Origin: Rhodospirillaceae bacterium
Lineage (GTDB): Bacteria > Pseudomonadota > Alphaproteobacteria > Kiloniellales > DSM-21159
Direction of reading: 5' to 3'
Assembly: GCA_006969625.1 (NCBI GenBank)
Contig: CP030885.1
Location: 2,181,430 to 2,245,429, forward strand
DNA length: 64,000 nt
A model generated the notes under the pieces. It was given only the letters and a program-made list of their open reading frames with translations. It was not told the origin of the DNA and did no database searches. Below, piece by piece: positions 27,814 through 36,876 of the stretch; the stretch's first letter is position 1, and the number at the start of each line of letters is the position of its first letter. The position numbers were made by a program, and so were the translations under genes.

Positions 27814-29030
27814 GGCGTGTCATGATTCACTGCTCTCGGTGATTTTCCGGGAGGGTTTGATGCGTCAGCGTGGCTTTTTCAGTTTGTCGGAGCATCTTGA
27901 GGCTTTGAGCCGGGACGGCGATCCGTTGGAGGTTCTCGATGCGACGGTGGACTTCGAGTATTTCCGGGGCTGGCTGGTCGATGGGCTCGGCTATGGCGAC
28001 GGCGCCAAGGGCGGTCGCCCTCCGTTCGACCCGGTCTCGATGTTCAAGGTTCTGATCCTGCAGGCGCAGCATAATCTGAGCGACGCGCGGATGGAGTTCA
28101 TGATCCGCGACCGGCTATCCTGGATGCGCTTTCTCGGGTTCGATCTTGGCGGGCCGACGACGGACGAGAACACGATCCGCCTGTTCCGCAACAAGCTGAC
28201 TGAGACGGGCACGCTGCGGCGTGTGATGAAGGCCTTCGACTGGCAACTCCACAAGAAGGGCTACATTCCGATGTCCGGCCAGATCGTGGATGCCAGCCTG
28301 GTCCCGGCACCGAAGCAGCGGAACACCGACCCGGAGAAGGCGGCGATCAAGGAAGGTAAGAGCGCCGAGGAGATCTGGCCCGATGAGCCCAACAAGGCTG
28401 CGCAGAAAGACACGGACGCGCGCTGGACGCTGAAGGTCGGCGGCAAGGTCCGATATCGTCCCGACGGCACGCCGCTGCCGATGATCGCTCTACCGGTCTT
28501 CGGCTATAAATCGCACATCGCCATCGATCGCCGGTTCGGCTTCATCCGCGGACAATCCGTCACGTCGGCCTCCTCACCAGATGGTCGGCAGTTGCGGAAT
28601 GTCCTCAGCACCGACAACACGTCCGCCGAGGTCTGGGCCGACAGCGCCTATCGATCACAACGCAATGAGAAGTGGCTGTCGAGCCGGATGCTCGTCAGCC
28701 GCATCCACCGCCGTAAACCGGCAGGCAAGCCGATGCCAACGACGACCGCGCGGGCCAACGCGAAGAAGTCCGCGATCCGAGCCTGTGTCGAGCATGTCTT
28801 CGCCCATCAGAAGAACCGCTACGGTCTGTCTATCCGCACCATCGGGATCAAACGCGCCGAAGCCAAACTGACGCTGGCCAATCTCGCGTACAACATGGAC
28901 CGGCTGATCTTCCATGAACGCCGCGCTGCCGCAGGATGAGTCTGTCCGGACCTGCTGTTCACGGCCTCTCACGACGCAAAATCGAGGCGTCAGGGGCCGA
29001 AATGCAACCCAAAGTTCGTCATGACATCGA
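27814..29030 (+). mobile_element. IS5-family element inserted in hamB (ends approximate)
   Basis: GC-rich block in low-GC surroundings, holding one transposase. The only inverted match near both edges is TGTCATGA at 27818-27825 and TCATGACA at 29019-29026, so the ends are approximate. No convincing target duplication is seen. If the right repeat is correct, the IS end supplies the ATG (29021) from which the truncated helicase could be translated. Confidence 0.55.
27860..28939 (+). CDS. IS5-family transposase
   Basis: 359 residues, DDE type. It starts MRQRGFFSLSEHLEALS, followed by the DUF772-like N-terminal region (FDPVSMFKVLILQAQHNLSD), first Asp in GQIVDASLV, second Asp in VWADSAYRS, and the Glu in CVEHVFAHQKNRYGL. 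ATG at 27860 follows GGGAGGG and is preferred over the in-frame GTG at 27839. The frame is intact, so the element may be mobile. It separates the two parts of hamB. Confidence 0.9.
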   Translation: MRQRGFFSLSEHLEALSRDGDPLEVLDATVDFEYFRGWLVDGLGYGDGAKGGRPPFDPVSMFKVLILQAQHNLSDARMEFMIRDRLSWMRFLGFDLGGPTTDENTIRLFRNKLTETGTLRRVMKAFDWQLHKKGYIPMSGQIVDASLVPAPKQRNTDPEKAAIKEGKSAEEIWPDEPNKAAQKDTDARWTLKVGGKVRYRPDGTPLPMIALPVFGYKSHIAIDRRFGFIRGQSVTSASSPDGRQLRNVLSTDNTSAEVWADSAYRSQRNEKWLSSRMLVSRIHRRKPAGKPMPTTTARANAKKSAIRACVEHVFAHQKNRYGLSIRTIGIKRAEAKLTLANLAYNMDRLIFHERRAAAG

Positions 29031-31318
29031 AATCATCGCTGAAGCGCCAAAATCGAACGGTTGATACGGGTGTCCAGCTGGCACAGAAGCGAAACAGGGT
29101 CGCGCCTGGCCTAGAAAGCAGGCTTGGCGTAGCTTTGCGTCTCGAAGCAAATAGAAGACGCTTCGAAGACTCTATTCTTCTTGAATCAAGCGGTGATTGG
29201 ATAAGCGTCAATTATTTTCAGCGCGAACTATGGAAGGGCGCATCATCTGGTGGAGGCTGGCTATCGGCATCTGCTCCCACGGCGTCCGGTAAAACATTTC
29301 TGTTGCTTCAGTGGCTACTGGATCATCTGCACACTACTGAAACACGAGTCGCGGTCTATATGGCACCAACGCGTGCACTTGTTAGTGAAATTGAGCTGAG
29401 CTTAAAAACTATATGCCGTTCAGATGCAGAAATAGAAATTTCTTCGCTGCCCCTTACTGAAGTATATATTTCAGCGACTGGGGTTGGAAAGAAAGCCATT
29501 TTTGTATTTACCCAGGAGCGGCTACATCTATTGGCGAATTTGCTTGAGGAGAACGTCAAAGTCGATCTTCTGGTCATTGATGAAGCACACAAGATCGGTG
29601 ACAACCAGCGTGGTGTAATTTTAGAGGACGCTATTGAGCGAATTGCACGAGTAAATCCGTCGATGAAAGTCATTTTTATTAGTCCTTCAACGCAGAACCC
29701 CGGTGAACTTCTTGAGGATGCACCAGAGAGCGCGACAAAATCATCGATTGATAGCGATATGCCAACTGTGTTGCAAAACGTCATTCTGGCAGAACAAGCT
29801 CCGCGCAAACCGAAAGACTGGAATCTCGACCTTGTCAGAGGTGACACACATATACGTCTTGGTACTTTAAAGCTGGAAAATAAACCCGCTGGGCTTAAGA
29901 AGCGACTGGCTTTCATAGCGGCAGCCGCTGGAGGGCGCGGCGGCACTCTGGTTTACTGCAATGGTGCGGCAGAAGCAGAAGACGTTGCCCTTCTTATTAG
30001 CCAATTGGAAGGCGACCAGAAGATTGACGATCAAGAGTTGCTTGATCTGGCTGACTTGGCGCGGAAAGGCGTTCACCGAAACTACCAGCTTGCGCCGCTG
30101 GTGGAACGGGGCGTGGCCTTTCACTACGGCAATATGCCCTCGCTCATCCGTACTGAAATCGAGAGGCTCTTCCGCATCGGCAAGATCAGATTTCTGGCTT
30201 GCACGTCGACTCTCATTGAAGGTGTGAACCTGTCATGTAGGACCATAGTGGTGCGCGGCCCACGAAAAGGTCGGGGTCACCCTATGGAGCCGCATGATTT
30301 CTGGAACCTTGCAGGCCGTGCAGGTCGCTGGGGCAATGAATTTCAGGGCAATATCATTTGCATTGATCCACGTGACGAAAAGGCTTGGCCGATTGGCGTG
30401 CCAAAGCGGTCACGCTATCCGATCAAGAGAGAAACTGACGCCGTTTTGGCGTCACCTGACAAACTTGCAGAGTATTTGGAGAGCCGAAATGTCGAGACTC
30501 TGAGCGACCTGCAACAGGGTGAGGAATTTGAACAGGTCGGAGCGTATCTCCTAAGCACCTACATTCGGCTCGGTTCGCTATCGAAAGCCACGTTCGCTAA
30601 GCGCCACTCCGAAGAAGTGCTTCAGAAGCTGGAAAAGAGCCTTCAGAATATTTCAGAATTAATCAGTATCACACAAGAAACTTTGATCAGGCACCCTGGC
30701 GTCAGCGCCGTTGGATTACAGCGCCTTCTTGAGAGCTTCCGAAAGTATGAAGGGAACGTGGAGAATCTTCTGCTCGCCCCATCTGAGAGTGTTGACGCCT
30801 ATGACAGATATATAACAGTCATGCGTGGGATAAATGAAAACGTGTATCCAGTGTTTTTGCCAGATGGCTTGATCCCTCTGCACGCTCTCATCGTTGTTGA
30901 ATGGCTAAGAGGGTTTTCGCTTTCTACTATTATTAGGAGGCGAATCGAATACCATCAAAGGAATAATAAAGCATTCAAGCTGCCAGTTTTGATTAGAGAC
31001 ACTATGGCAATAGTAGAAGAAACAGCCAGGTTTAAGGCACCAAAGTATATTTCCGCTTACGTTGACGTTTTGCGAATTTTTCTCGCGGAAATTGAGCGGG
31101 GCGATCTGATAGATGAAGATTTTGATGTCGGTGTTGCTCTTGAATTCGGTGTGTCCAGCAAGACACTGCTTTCATTGATGGAGCTCGGATTGTCGCGCAT
31201 GTCTGCGGTGGCGCTCTACGAAAAAATCGCGCGAGACGATTTGGACCGGGATGGTTGCCTTTTGTGGATCAATGAGCATGCGCCAAACTTTGCGGGTATG
31301 GATGTACAGAGAGGGTAA
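29021..31318 (+). CDS. hamB: Hachiman helicase HamB, motor part (5'-truncated)
   Basis: 765 residues of a superfamily 2 (Ski2-like) helicase. Walker A is APTASGKT with Lys91; the DEAH box is IDEAH at 186-190; motif III-like SPST; motif V TSTLIEGVNLS; motif VI NLAGRAGRWG (432-436). The long helical C-terminus continues to 765. In Hachiman, HamB binds HamA and restrains its nuclease until DNA damage or phage DNA is sensed. All motor motifs survive, but about 110 N-terminal residues lie beyond the IS. Translation could restart at ATG 29021, which has no good ribosome site. The next IS begins 4 bp after the stop. Confidence 0.8.
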   Translation: MTSKSSLKRQNRTVDTGVQLAQKRNRVAPGLESRLGVALRLEANRRRFEDSILLESSGDWISVNYFQRELWKGASSGGGWLSASAPTASGKTFLLLQWLLDHLHTTETRVAVYMAPTRALVSEIELSLKTICRSDAEIEISSLPLTEVYISATGVGKKAIFVFTQERLHLLANLLEENVKVDLLVIDEAHKIGDNQRGVILEDAIERIARVNPSMKVIFISPSTQNPGELLEDAPESATKSSIDSDMPTVLQNVILAEQAPRKPKDWNLDLVRGDTHIRLGTLKLENKPAGLKKRLAFIAAAAGGRGGTLVYCNGAAEAEDVALLISQLEGDQKIDDQELLDLADLARKGVHRNYQLAPLVERGVAFHYGNMPSLIRTEIERLFRIGKIRFLACTSTLIEGVNLSCRTIVVRGPRKGRGHPMEPHDFWNLAGRAGRWGNEFQGNIICIDPRDEKAWPIGVPKRSRYPIKRETDAVLASPDKLAEYLESRNVETLSDLQQGEEFEQVGAYLLSTYIRLGSLSKATFAKRHSEEVLQKLEKSLQNISELISITQETLIRHPGVSAVGLQRLLESFRKYEGNVENLLLAPSESVDAYDRYITVMRGINENVYPVFLPDGLIPLHALIVVEWLRGFSLSTIIRRRIEYHQRNNKAFKLPVLIRDTMAIVEETARFKAPKYISAYVDVLRIFLAEIERGDLIDEDFDVGVALEFGVSSKTLLSLMELGLSRMSAVALYEKIARDDLDRDGCLLWINEHAPNFAGMDVQRG

Positions 31319-31321
31319 TCG

Positions 31322-32544
31322 CCTGACAGTCCCGCCAGCGCTGGGGTCAGGCAGCTTTTGGTTCGGTTGAGCTCTCGGGTGTCTTCACCTCCTTCCTGGT
31401 TGGGGTCTTCGGCAGACCGTCCTTGAAGGCCTGGGCCGGGGTCCGGCCGTTCATCCCGCGGCCCTGGTGCGGGCGCTTGTGATTGTAGCCGTCCAGGTAG
31501 CTATCCAGCGCCGCCTGCATCTCCTCCACCGTGTCGAACCAGGTCCGCCGGCCCTCGACCCGAAAGTGCTCGTCCAGCAGCGTGCGGTGCAGGCGCTCCA
31601 CGATCCCGTTCGATTGCGGCCGCTTCACACGTGTCGTGCGGTGCTCGATCTCCTCGAGCTGCAGGAACAGCTCGTAGGGATGCCGGTCCGGCCGCCCGCA
31701 GAACTCCCGGCCGTTGTCCGAGAGCACCACCTCGATCGTCGCATCCGCCGCCTCGAAGGTCGGCAGAACGTCGTTGTTCATCAGATGCACCGCCGTGATC
31801 GGCAGCTTGGATGTGTTCAGCCGCGCCCAGGCGTAGCGGCTGTGGCAGTCGATCGCCGTCTGCAGATAGATCCGGCCCACGCCCTTCAGCACGCCGACGA
31901 AGAAGGTGTCCACCGCCACCAGCGCGCCGGTGTGCGGCGCCTCGATGTGACGCTCGCGGAACTCCGGCGAGAAGCGCTCCAGCAATCGGATCTGTTCGTC
32001 GCTGAGCGCGATCTTCTGCTCCGCCGTCGCCTTCTCCAGCCGCAGCAGGCGCTCGTGCTTGGTCAGCAGCCTGTGGCGCTGCCACACCCCGCGCACTCCG
32101 CCGGCCGATACCTGCAACCCGCGCAGCCGGAGCTCCTGCTCCACCCGCAACGCCCCGTGGCACGGATGTGCCAGCGCGTGATCCAGGATCGCCGTCTCGA
32201 TCTCCGACGACACTCGGTTCGGATGCGGACCCCGCGCCCCTGGCAGCCGATCGATCAGGCCTTCGGCACCGTAGGTCTGGAAGTTCCGGCGGATCTCGTA
32301 GAACTGTTGGCGGCTGTAGCCCATCACCCGGCAGGCCCGGCTGACGTTGTCCAACTCCTGCGCAAGCTCCAGCAACGACAGCTTGCGCCGTGCTACCTTC
32401 TCTTTCGTGGTCATCTCGTGCTCCTGAGGTCGAATGGGGGTCTAGCAACTCCATCCTGAACCCAGGCTGGCGGGGTGGCCACGCCCCTGAGGCGCGCACG
32501 ACTCTTGACGGTCACGCGTCTCAGCGGCTCCACAAACTGTCAGG
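31322..32544 (-). mobile_element. IS481-like insertion sequence after hamB
   Basis: About 1.22 kb. Ends match as inverted repeats: CCTGACAGT at 31322 and ACTGTCAGG ending at 32544, with weaker similarity further in. One transposase on the minus strand. It sits 3 bp after the hamB stop, so it does not damage that frame. No target duplication is obvious. Confidence 0.8.
31347..32414 (-). CDS. IS481-family transposase
   Basis: 355 residues. The N-terminal HTH region (ELDNVSRACRVMGYSRQQFYEIR) and a second helical domain precede the integrase core, with Asp in VAVDTFFVG, Asp in LSDNGREF and Glu in SNGIVERLHRT. A short basic tail rich in Pro/Thr/Glu ends the chain. ATG at 32414 is preceded on the minus strand by CAGGAGCACGAG. 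Intact frame. Confidence 0.92.
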   Translation of the reverse strand: MTTKEKVARRKLSLLELAQELDNVSRACRVMGYSRQQFYEIRRNFQTYGAEGLIDRLPGARGPHPNRVSSEIETAILDHALAHPCHGALRVEQELRLRGLQVSAGGVRGVWQRHRLLTKHERLLRLEKATAEQKIALSDEQIRLLERFSPEFRERHIEAPHTGALVAVDTFFVGVLKGVGRIYLQTAIDCHSRYAWARLNTSKLPITAVHLMNNDVLPTFEAADATIEVVLSDNGREFCGRPDRHPYELFLQLEEIEHRTTRVKRPQSNGIVERLHRTLLDEHFRVEGRRTWFDTVEEMQAALDSYLDGYNHKRPHQGRGMNGRTPAQAFKDGLPKTPTRKEVKTPESSTEPKAA

Positions 32545-32666
32545 GCAATACCGTCTCACCACAGTATGGATTTGCCCAACCTCATTGTGCGAGAGACGTT
32601 GGAAGTAACTGGTATTGCAAATTCTGTCGATAACCAGGAAACACTTGAATAAAGCGCGGAGTCAAC

Positions 32667-32954
32667 ATGCCTGCAAAACCAGTCAAAATTGGATCACTTT
32701 TCTTCACTAGCAAGAAGGACGCAAATCAATTCTTTAGAAAAATGCTGTATAAATATAATTTAGGGGATAAAGTCTCTGCTGATGACGCGGTGCATTTAAA
32801 TAATCTTCTGAGTATGCATCCCGAAGCCGATCATAAGATAGGTTCTGGAGTTGACAGCTTCAGCGTGAGATCTGCTGACTTTGGAACACGTTGCTTTTGG
32901 GTAAACAGAACTGATGGAAGCACAGAAAAATTCTCTTTTAAGGCGTGTTATTAA
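32667..32954 (+). CDS. DUF3223 (DCL-like) domain protein
   Basis: 95 residues. The pattern IGSLFFTSKKDANQFFRKML, then HPEADHKIGSGVDSF, then FGTRCFWVNRTDGS matches the DUF3223/DCL family as I know it; elsewhere the domain is found alone or fused to HNH nucleases. Function is unknown. Low GC, like the Hachiman genes. ATG 32667 follows GGAG. It lies between the IS481-like element and a gene-free region, so it may be cargo of the same defence patch. Confidence 0.7.
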   Translation: MPAKPVKIGSLFFTSKKDANQFFRKMLYKYNLGDKVSADDAVHLNNLLSMHPEADHKIGSGVDSFSVRSADFGTRCFWVNRTDGSTEKFSFKACY

Positions 32955-33404
32955 ATTCAACTAACGCATTATAAAGTGGGTAATTTTGTAAAATTATATT
33001 GCGCCTAAGCCGATTAGTATTTCGAGTTTTAGAGCGCTTGCGCTCCTGCTAAATGAAGAGGGTAAGTTTTTGTAGGAAAATATGTCTTACTCGCACCGGC
33101 GCCTGCTTCCAGCCAGAGGCTTTTCCCTCTCTCAATAGCATTGAGAGCAGTGGTCGGACTTTGTGAGTGATTCACCGGCTGTGTGATCGAACTGGCTTGC
33201 AGGAGCCACCAGGCAGGGGATTGCACAAGGGGCGGCACGCCCCTTTGCCGAGGGCTGCGCCAGCGGCCCGAGCAGATGGCGCGGTAGTACCGCGCACATC
33301 TTGCGCGTAGCGCGTTCTGCGATTTGGGCGGCTTTTGGTCGAGGGTGGCCAATGGCACCTGGTTTTGCCTGCGGCTTGCGCTCCTGCACAGAGAGCACTG
33401 ACGC
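32955..33404 (+). other. Gene-free convergent region
   Basis: About 450 bp with no supported gene. It separates the rightward DUF3223 gene from the leftward small gene at 33405. A short sequence CTTGCGCTCCTGC occurs at about 33037 and again at about 33369. Holds a terminator-like hairpin at 33226-33247. Confidence 0.5.
33226..33247. terminator. Terminator-like hairpin
   Basis: Perfect 8-bp stem AAGGGGCG / CGCCCCTT (33226-33233 and 33237-33244), loop GCA, followed by T. Symmetry (AA before, TT after) allows it to act in both directions between converging genes. Confidence 0.6.
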
Positions 33405-33653
33405 CTAGGTGCCTTCCTCGTTCATGAAGGCCGCAACCATCTCTCGGATCGCCCTGGCTTCCTGACCTTTGTCATGCTCTTGCGCATCCAGCGCCTGTTG
33501 CACCGGATGGACACCGAATCCTATCGCTGCGAACTCGGAGACGATCTGCCAGACAAATTCGAGGTATTCGCGCTTAGCCTCTTCCGTCATGTCGGTGCCG
33601 TCGAGGAAATGCATGAATTCGCTCGGATCGAAGGTCGCGTCGTGTTTGTCCAT
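33405..33653 (-). CDS. Small protein paired with a serine resolvase (HPVQQA family)
   Basis: 82 residues, acidic. Its core KREYLEFVWQIVSEFAAIGF then HPVQQAL closely resembles a protein at 40746 (KREFLETMWNLIVEFMSLGF then HPVQQAQ). Both lie next to serine recombinase genes on the same strand, here 15 bp downstream of the resolvase. No known domain recognised. A role as accessory or directionality factor is inference from position only. Confidence 0.7.
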   Translation of the reverse strand: MDKHDATFDPSEFMHFLDGTDMTEEAKREYLEFVWQIVSEFAAIGFGVHPVQQALDAQEHDKGQEARAIREMVAAFMNEEGT

Positions 33654-33668
33654 GAGCCCCGTCCCGAC

Positions 33669-34271
33669 CTAACTCGTCTCTAAGCCGCTGCGCACGAACC
33701 CTCGCCCGATGGTGCGGGGGTGGACGCCGAAGCGGGCGGCCATGTCCTCGATGCTGGTCGCGCCCTGCAAGACCTGCCTGTGGATGGCGGCCAAGTCGTC
33801 GAGGCTAAGCTTCGGACGTCTTCCGAGCCGTTTGCCGTTGTTGCGGGCGGCCTCGATCCCGGCGCAAGTGTTCTCCACGATGATGTCGCGGGGGAACTCC
33901 GCCACGGCGCTGAAGATGTGGAAAACCAGCTTCCCGCCCGGCGTCGTTGTGTTGATCCCCTCGGAGAGCGAGACGAAGTGCACGCCGCTTTCCTGGAACC
34001 GTACGAGGAGATCGGCCAGGTGAAGGACGGAGCGGCCCAGCCGGTCGAGCTTGAAGACCACCACGCTATCCCCCGGCTGTAGTGCTTCCAGCATGGCGTC
34101 CAGGCCGGGACGCGAGCCTTTTGCGCCCGAGACGCCGTGATCCTCGAAGATGAGGTCGCACTTCACGGCCTCCAGCCCTTCGCGCTGCATCCGGAGCTTC
34201 TGGTCTTTGGTGGAGACGCGGGCATAGCCGATCAGGCGGCCCGAACATGCGATCTGCGGCCAAACGCTCAT
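33669..34271 (-). CDS. Small serine resolvase/invertase
   Basis: 200 residues. The catalytic N-terminus reads RLIGYARVSTKDQ with Ser20; DRLGRSVLHLADLL carries the conserved Arg cluster; the C-terminus has a Hin-type helix-turn-helix (TSIEDMAARFGVHPRTIGR). The E helix reads AEFPRDIIVENTCAG where relatives usually have EFERDLIxERTxAG, losing some conserved charged residues. ATG 34271 is chosen; the open frame continues upstream without homology. Acts on DNA crossover sites, perhaps cointegrate resolution. The AT-rich region upstream (34390-34460) may hold a res site. Confidence 0.88.
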   Translation of the reverse strand: MSVWPQIACSGRLIGYARVSTKDQKLRMQREGLEAVKCDLIFEDHGVSGAKGSRPGLDAMLEALQPGDSVVVFKLDRLGRSVLHLADLLVRFQESGVHFVSLSEGINTTTPGGKLVFHIFSAVAEFPRDIIVENTCAGIEAARNNGKRLGRRPKLSLDDLAAIHRQVLQGATSIEDMAARFGVHPRTIGRGFVRSGLETS

Positions 34272-34460
34272 GAGGCACCGCCTTTCCGGGCCCCTGGCCC
34301 CGCGACAGAAATGATCCTTTCTGTCCGCGCCAGCCAAGCCGGGAGCCAGCGTGCCGTCGTATCCCCGCCCTTCGCCAAGAATGCGGGAATTCCGCCAAAA
34401 ATCAAGTTTTGATTCTGTAAAACAGTCATATCATATCCTTTCTGACAAAAATCATCAATT

Positions 34461-34853
34461 ATGTCTGGCAGAGACTTGCCCATTAGAGCAAGTATACTCT
34501 CTACTTTTACAGTCTGTTTTCCACAGAAATTCGCTCTATGTCTAGCGATTGCCTTGCTGGCCCTGGGACTGACCTTAACAGGAGGCGCAGCGGCGCAGAG
34601 CTTCACCAGTGAGGAATTCCTAGCCTGGCCCGAGGAAAGCCAAAGCTTCTATTTCCGTACATCCGTTGGTATGGCCGCCGTCGTTGCCTCTCAAATGGAT
34701 GGGGCGCAGGCTGGCTGTATCTCTGAGTGGTACTTTGCCGATCCCTCAGCCCGGCACGCCGCCATGATCGACACGATGAGCAAGAACGGCAGCTTTCACC
34801 CTCAAGCTGTGATTCTCGCAACGCTCCAGAGGCAGTGCGGGGAATTCAGGTAA
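34461..34853 (+). CDS. Small secreted protein of unknown function
   Basis: 130 residues. The hydrophobic stretch FALCLAIALLALGLTLTGGAAAQ at about residues 24-46, ending with an AxA site, is a Sec signal, so the mature protein of about 85 residues is periplasmic. The mature part has two Cys (AGCISEW and RQCGEF) which could form a disulfide. It vaguely resembles Rap1a/Tai-like small proteins but lacks enough Cys to assign. The ATG at 34461 gives a rather long n-region; no better start is seen. It converges with the next gene. Confidence 0.6.
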   Translation: MSGRDLPIRASILSTFTVCFPQKFALCLAIALLALGLTLTGGAAAQSFTSEEFLAWPEESQSFYFRTSVGMAAVVASQMDGAQAGCISEWYFADPSARHAAMIDTMSKNGSFHPQAVILATLQRQCGEFR

Positions 34854-34857
34854 GGCG

Positions 34858-35601
34858 CTATAAATTCGGCAGTGGCCCAGCCGCAAATCCGAACTCGGAG
34901 TCGGGAACCTCGGCGCGCATATTGTTCATTTGAAGCGCCTCAGGTGCCTTGCTCTCGATGTCCTCTTGTATGCGCTCCAGCTCTTTTGCGCTGGGCGGAT
35001 TATCCTCGTCCGTAAGGCGCTCGCGTGCTTGGCCCAGCACGTCGGTCTGATAGCGCCGCCATGACTCGATGCTATCTTCGGCAGCACTCACCGCGTCTCT
35101 TGCGGCTTGATAGTCCTCGTAGGAGGGCTCATCCCCTTGCCAGAGGATGGCATCGAGATCGGCGCCGGTAACGCGCTTGCCTGCGGCGGTCACAACGTTG
35201 CCGTCCGCATCGCGGAAGACCTTCGTCCCGTCCGGCAGGGCGGCGGCCCGCTCCGTGATGTCCTGCAACTCCTGCGCGGCGCTTTCCAGCGCGTTTCGGG
35301 CGGCGGTCAGCGCAGCTTCGGTGGCGCGCTCGGCATCCCGCAGCTTGTCGAAGGTTTCGTTGTAGAGGGCGGCATAGTCAGGGTCGGCCAGGAGCGCGCT
35401 CAGCGTTGCTAGCTGCGCTTCATTCTGCCGGGCCTTGCGGGCGCGGCCCTCGCGAGAATCCGGGTTGCTGGCATGGTCACCCGGCAAGGCATCATACCGG
35501 TATCCGGCCTTTACCCCGGCCAGCTCCGCATTGTGATCGTCCAGCTTGCTTGCGGCTGTCTTATTGCGCTCAACCCGCTTGTCGTCTTCGTTTGCCCCCA
35601 T
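34858..35601 (-). CDS. Hypothetical charged helical protein
   Basis: 247 residues, acidic, with no signal peptide or membrane segment. The region of about residues 60-120 is rich in A/E/L heptads, probably coiled coil, followed by a short basic-acidic mixed region (KVFRDADGNVVTAAGKRVTGADLDAILW) and more helix. No family recognised. ATG 35601 is chosen because AGAGGT lies 8 bases upstream; an in-frame ATG at 35619 lies before it. A good sigma-70 type promoter is just upstream. Confidence 0.65.
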   Translation of the reverse strand: MGANEDDKRVERNKTAASKLDDHNAELAGVKAGYRYDALPGDHASNPDSREGRARKARQNEAQLATLSALLADPDYAALYNETFDKLRDAERATEAALTAARNALESAAQELQDITERAAALPDGTKVFRDADGNVVTAAGKRVTGADLDAILWQGDEPSYEDYQAARDAVSAAEDSIESWRRYQTDVLGQARERLTDEDNPPSAKELERIQEDIESKAPEALQMNNMRAEVPDSEFGFAAGPLPNL

Positions 35602-35627
35602 GAATACACACCTCTTCAATTCTCATA

Positions 35628-35657
35628 ATTATACCATTTTCGGGGGTAAAATCGCAA
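35628..35657 (-). promoter_or_regulatory. Sigma-70-like promoter for the 34858-35601 gene
   Basis: On the minus strand TTGCGA (35657-35652) and a perfect TATAAT (35633-35628) are 18 bp apart, about 30 bp before the ATG at 35601. The -10 is exact consensus; the -35 matches in its first three bases. Confidence 0.65.
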
Positions 35658-35723
35658 ATTTATGAACACTGAAGGATGTTCCAGCTTTTAAATTTCAAGA
35701 AAATGATGCGGGTTTCGGTATAA

Positions 35724-36821
35724 TCAGTTAAAAGCCTGGCCGTCACTATACAGGGTAGAGATTGACTTGCCGCTACAATCCGGAAAGGCATCGCCGGTAA
35801 CGGAATCAAAACTGCCATCCGAATTAAATCTGATATATCTACTGGTCATGCCTTGATGATTATATACTACATCACCTGCGCCTGTTCCTGATGCTATACT
35901 GTGTAACTCCATGATCCAGTAGTCACCATTTGAACCCTGGCACATAATGTTATCCGGCCAGCCATCGACCATGCTGGAAGCGCTGCCAGAGCCGCCGCCG
36001 ATGAAGTTGAAGGCGCGGTCGTTGGCGTAAAGGTCGGAAATAGACCACGCGTTGGTCACGCAATCGTATCCAGCCATCGTTGTGTTATAAGAGTATGCGC
36101 CAGCCGAAGTGAAGCCGACCTCAATTTGTTGAGTATTAACAACGTTCCTATATACATAAGCACTATTGTTCGGCAGCATGCTCGCAAACATGACCCGGGT
36201 TATCGTACCGTTAGAACAAACAATCGCATCCGGCCAACCATCGATTATGCTGGAGGCGCTGCCACTTCCGCCGCCGGAGCCACCGCCCATTAAAGGAATC
36301 CAACGAACATTAACGGTATCAGAGCAATCACCGGCTCCATTTAACACAGTGACGCGCCAATAATCACCATTTTTCACAGGCATGGTGAAACTGTTGTCAG
36401 AAACTATGCTTGCTGACGTCACATCTTGGATCGCAGCCGTTACGACTTCAGTTGTTGGCGGGTTGGCAGAGTCTGTAGACCCTCTTATAGAACATCTATC
36501 CCCGGGACTGACGTAGACCTTTGCCACCACTAACCCATCTGTATCTGCCTGATACACGGTGCCAAGGGTCTTTCCTTCCCATGTTCCAAGTAAGTCACCG
36601 CCGCCATTACTCGTTCCGGCAGCAATCCAGTTCGTACCGTCGCAAATCAGAACGACATCCTTGCCGTCGAAATCGCGGTCGGCAATCAGCATGGAGGCCC
36701 CTTGCGGAAAGGTGGAACAACTGTCGCCCGGGGACGGATCGGCCGGATCGCTGGTTTCAAGCTGCGCAAAGGCGGCATGGGGAAGGAGTAGCAGCAGGGC
36801 AAGAAATAAAATGAGGCGCAT
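35724..36821 (-). CDS. Secreted Gly/Ser-rich protein with duplicated GWPD domain
   Basis: 365 residues. An N-terminal signal peptide (MRLILFLALLLLLPHAAFAQ) is followed by a Cys-containing domain (about 30-170). Two related C-terminal units follow, each preceded by a GGGSGSASS linker: one starts IIDGWPDAIVC and ends SDLYANDRAFNF, the other starts MVDGWPDNIMC and ends STLYSDGQAFN. Each unit has two Cys in similar places. It looks like a surface or appendage protein; no Pfam family recognised. Low GC and low similarity in base use to neighbours suggest recent transfer. A TATAAT lies about 11 bp before ATG, so the mRNA may be nearly leaderless. Confidence 0.65.
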   Translation of the reverse strand: MRLILFLALLLLLPHAAFAQLETSDPADPSPGDSCSTFPQGASMLIADRDFDGKDVVLICDGTNWIAAGTSNGGGDLLGTWEGKTLGTVYQADTDGLVVAKVYVSPGDRCSIRGSTDSANPPTTEVVTAAIQDVTSASIVSDNSFTMPVKNGDYWRVTVLNGAGDCSDTVNVRWIPLMGGGSGGGSGSASSIIDGWPDAIVCSNGTITRVMFASMLPNNSAYVYRNVVNTQQIEVGFTSAGAYSYNTTMAGYDCVTNAWSISDLYANDRAFNFIGGGSGSASSMVDGWPDNIMCQGSNGDYWIMELHSIASGTGAGDVVYNHQGMTSRYIRFNSDGSFDSVTGDAFPDCSGKSISTLYSDGQAFN

Positions 36822-36876
36822 TACAATATTGTATTATAATTTTTCTTAAAAAAGAATAAAAATTGTTAGATACTTC

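Noticed and set aside
27802..29114. CTAG at 27802 and at 29111 as target duplication of the IS in hamB
   Set aside because: The two CTAG would rejoin hamB in frame, which is attractive, but the adjoining bases do not form inverted repeats, so the boundary was not accepted.
31467..32459. 330-codon frame opposite the IS481-like transposase
   Set aside because: Shadow of an intact DDE transposase; no motif or ribosome site.
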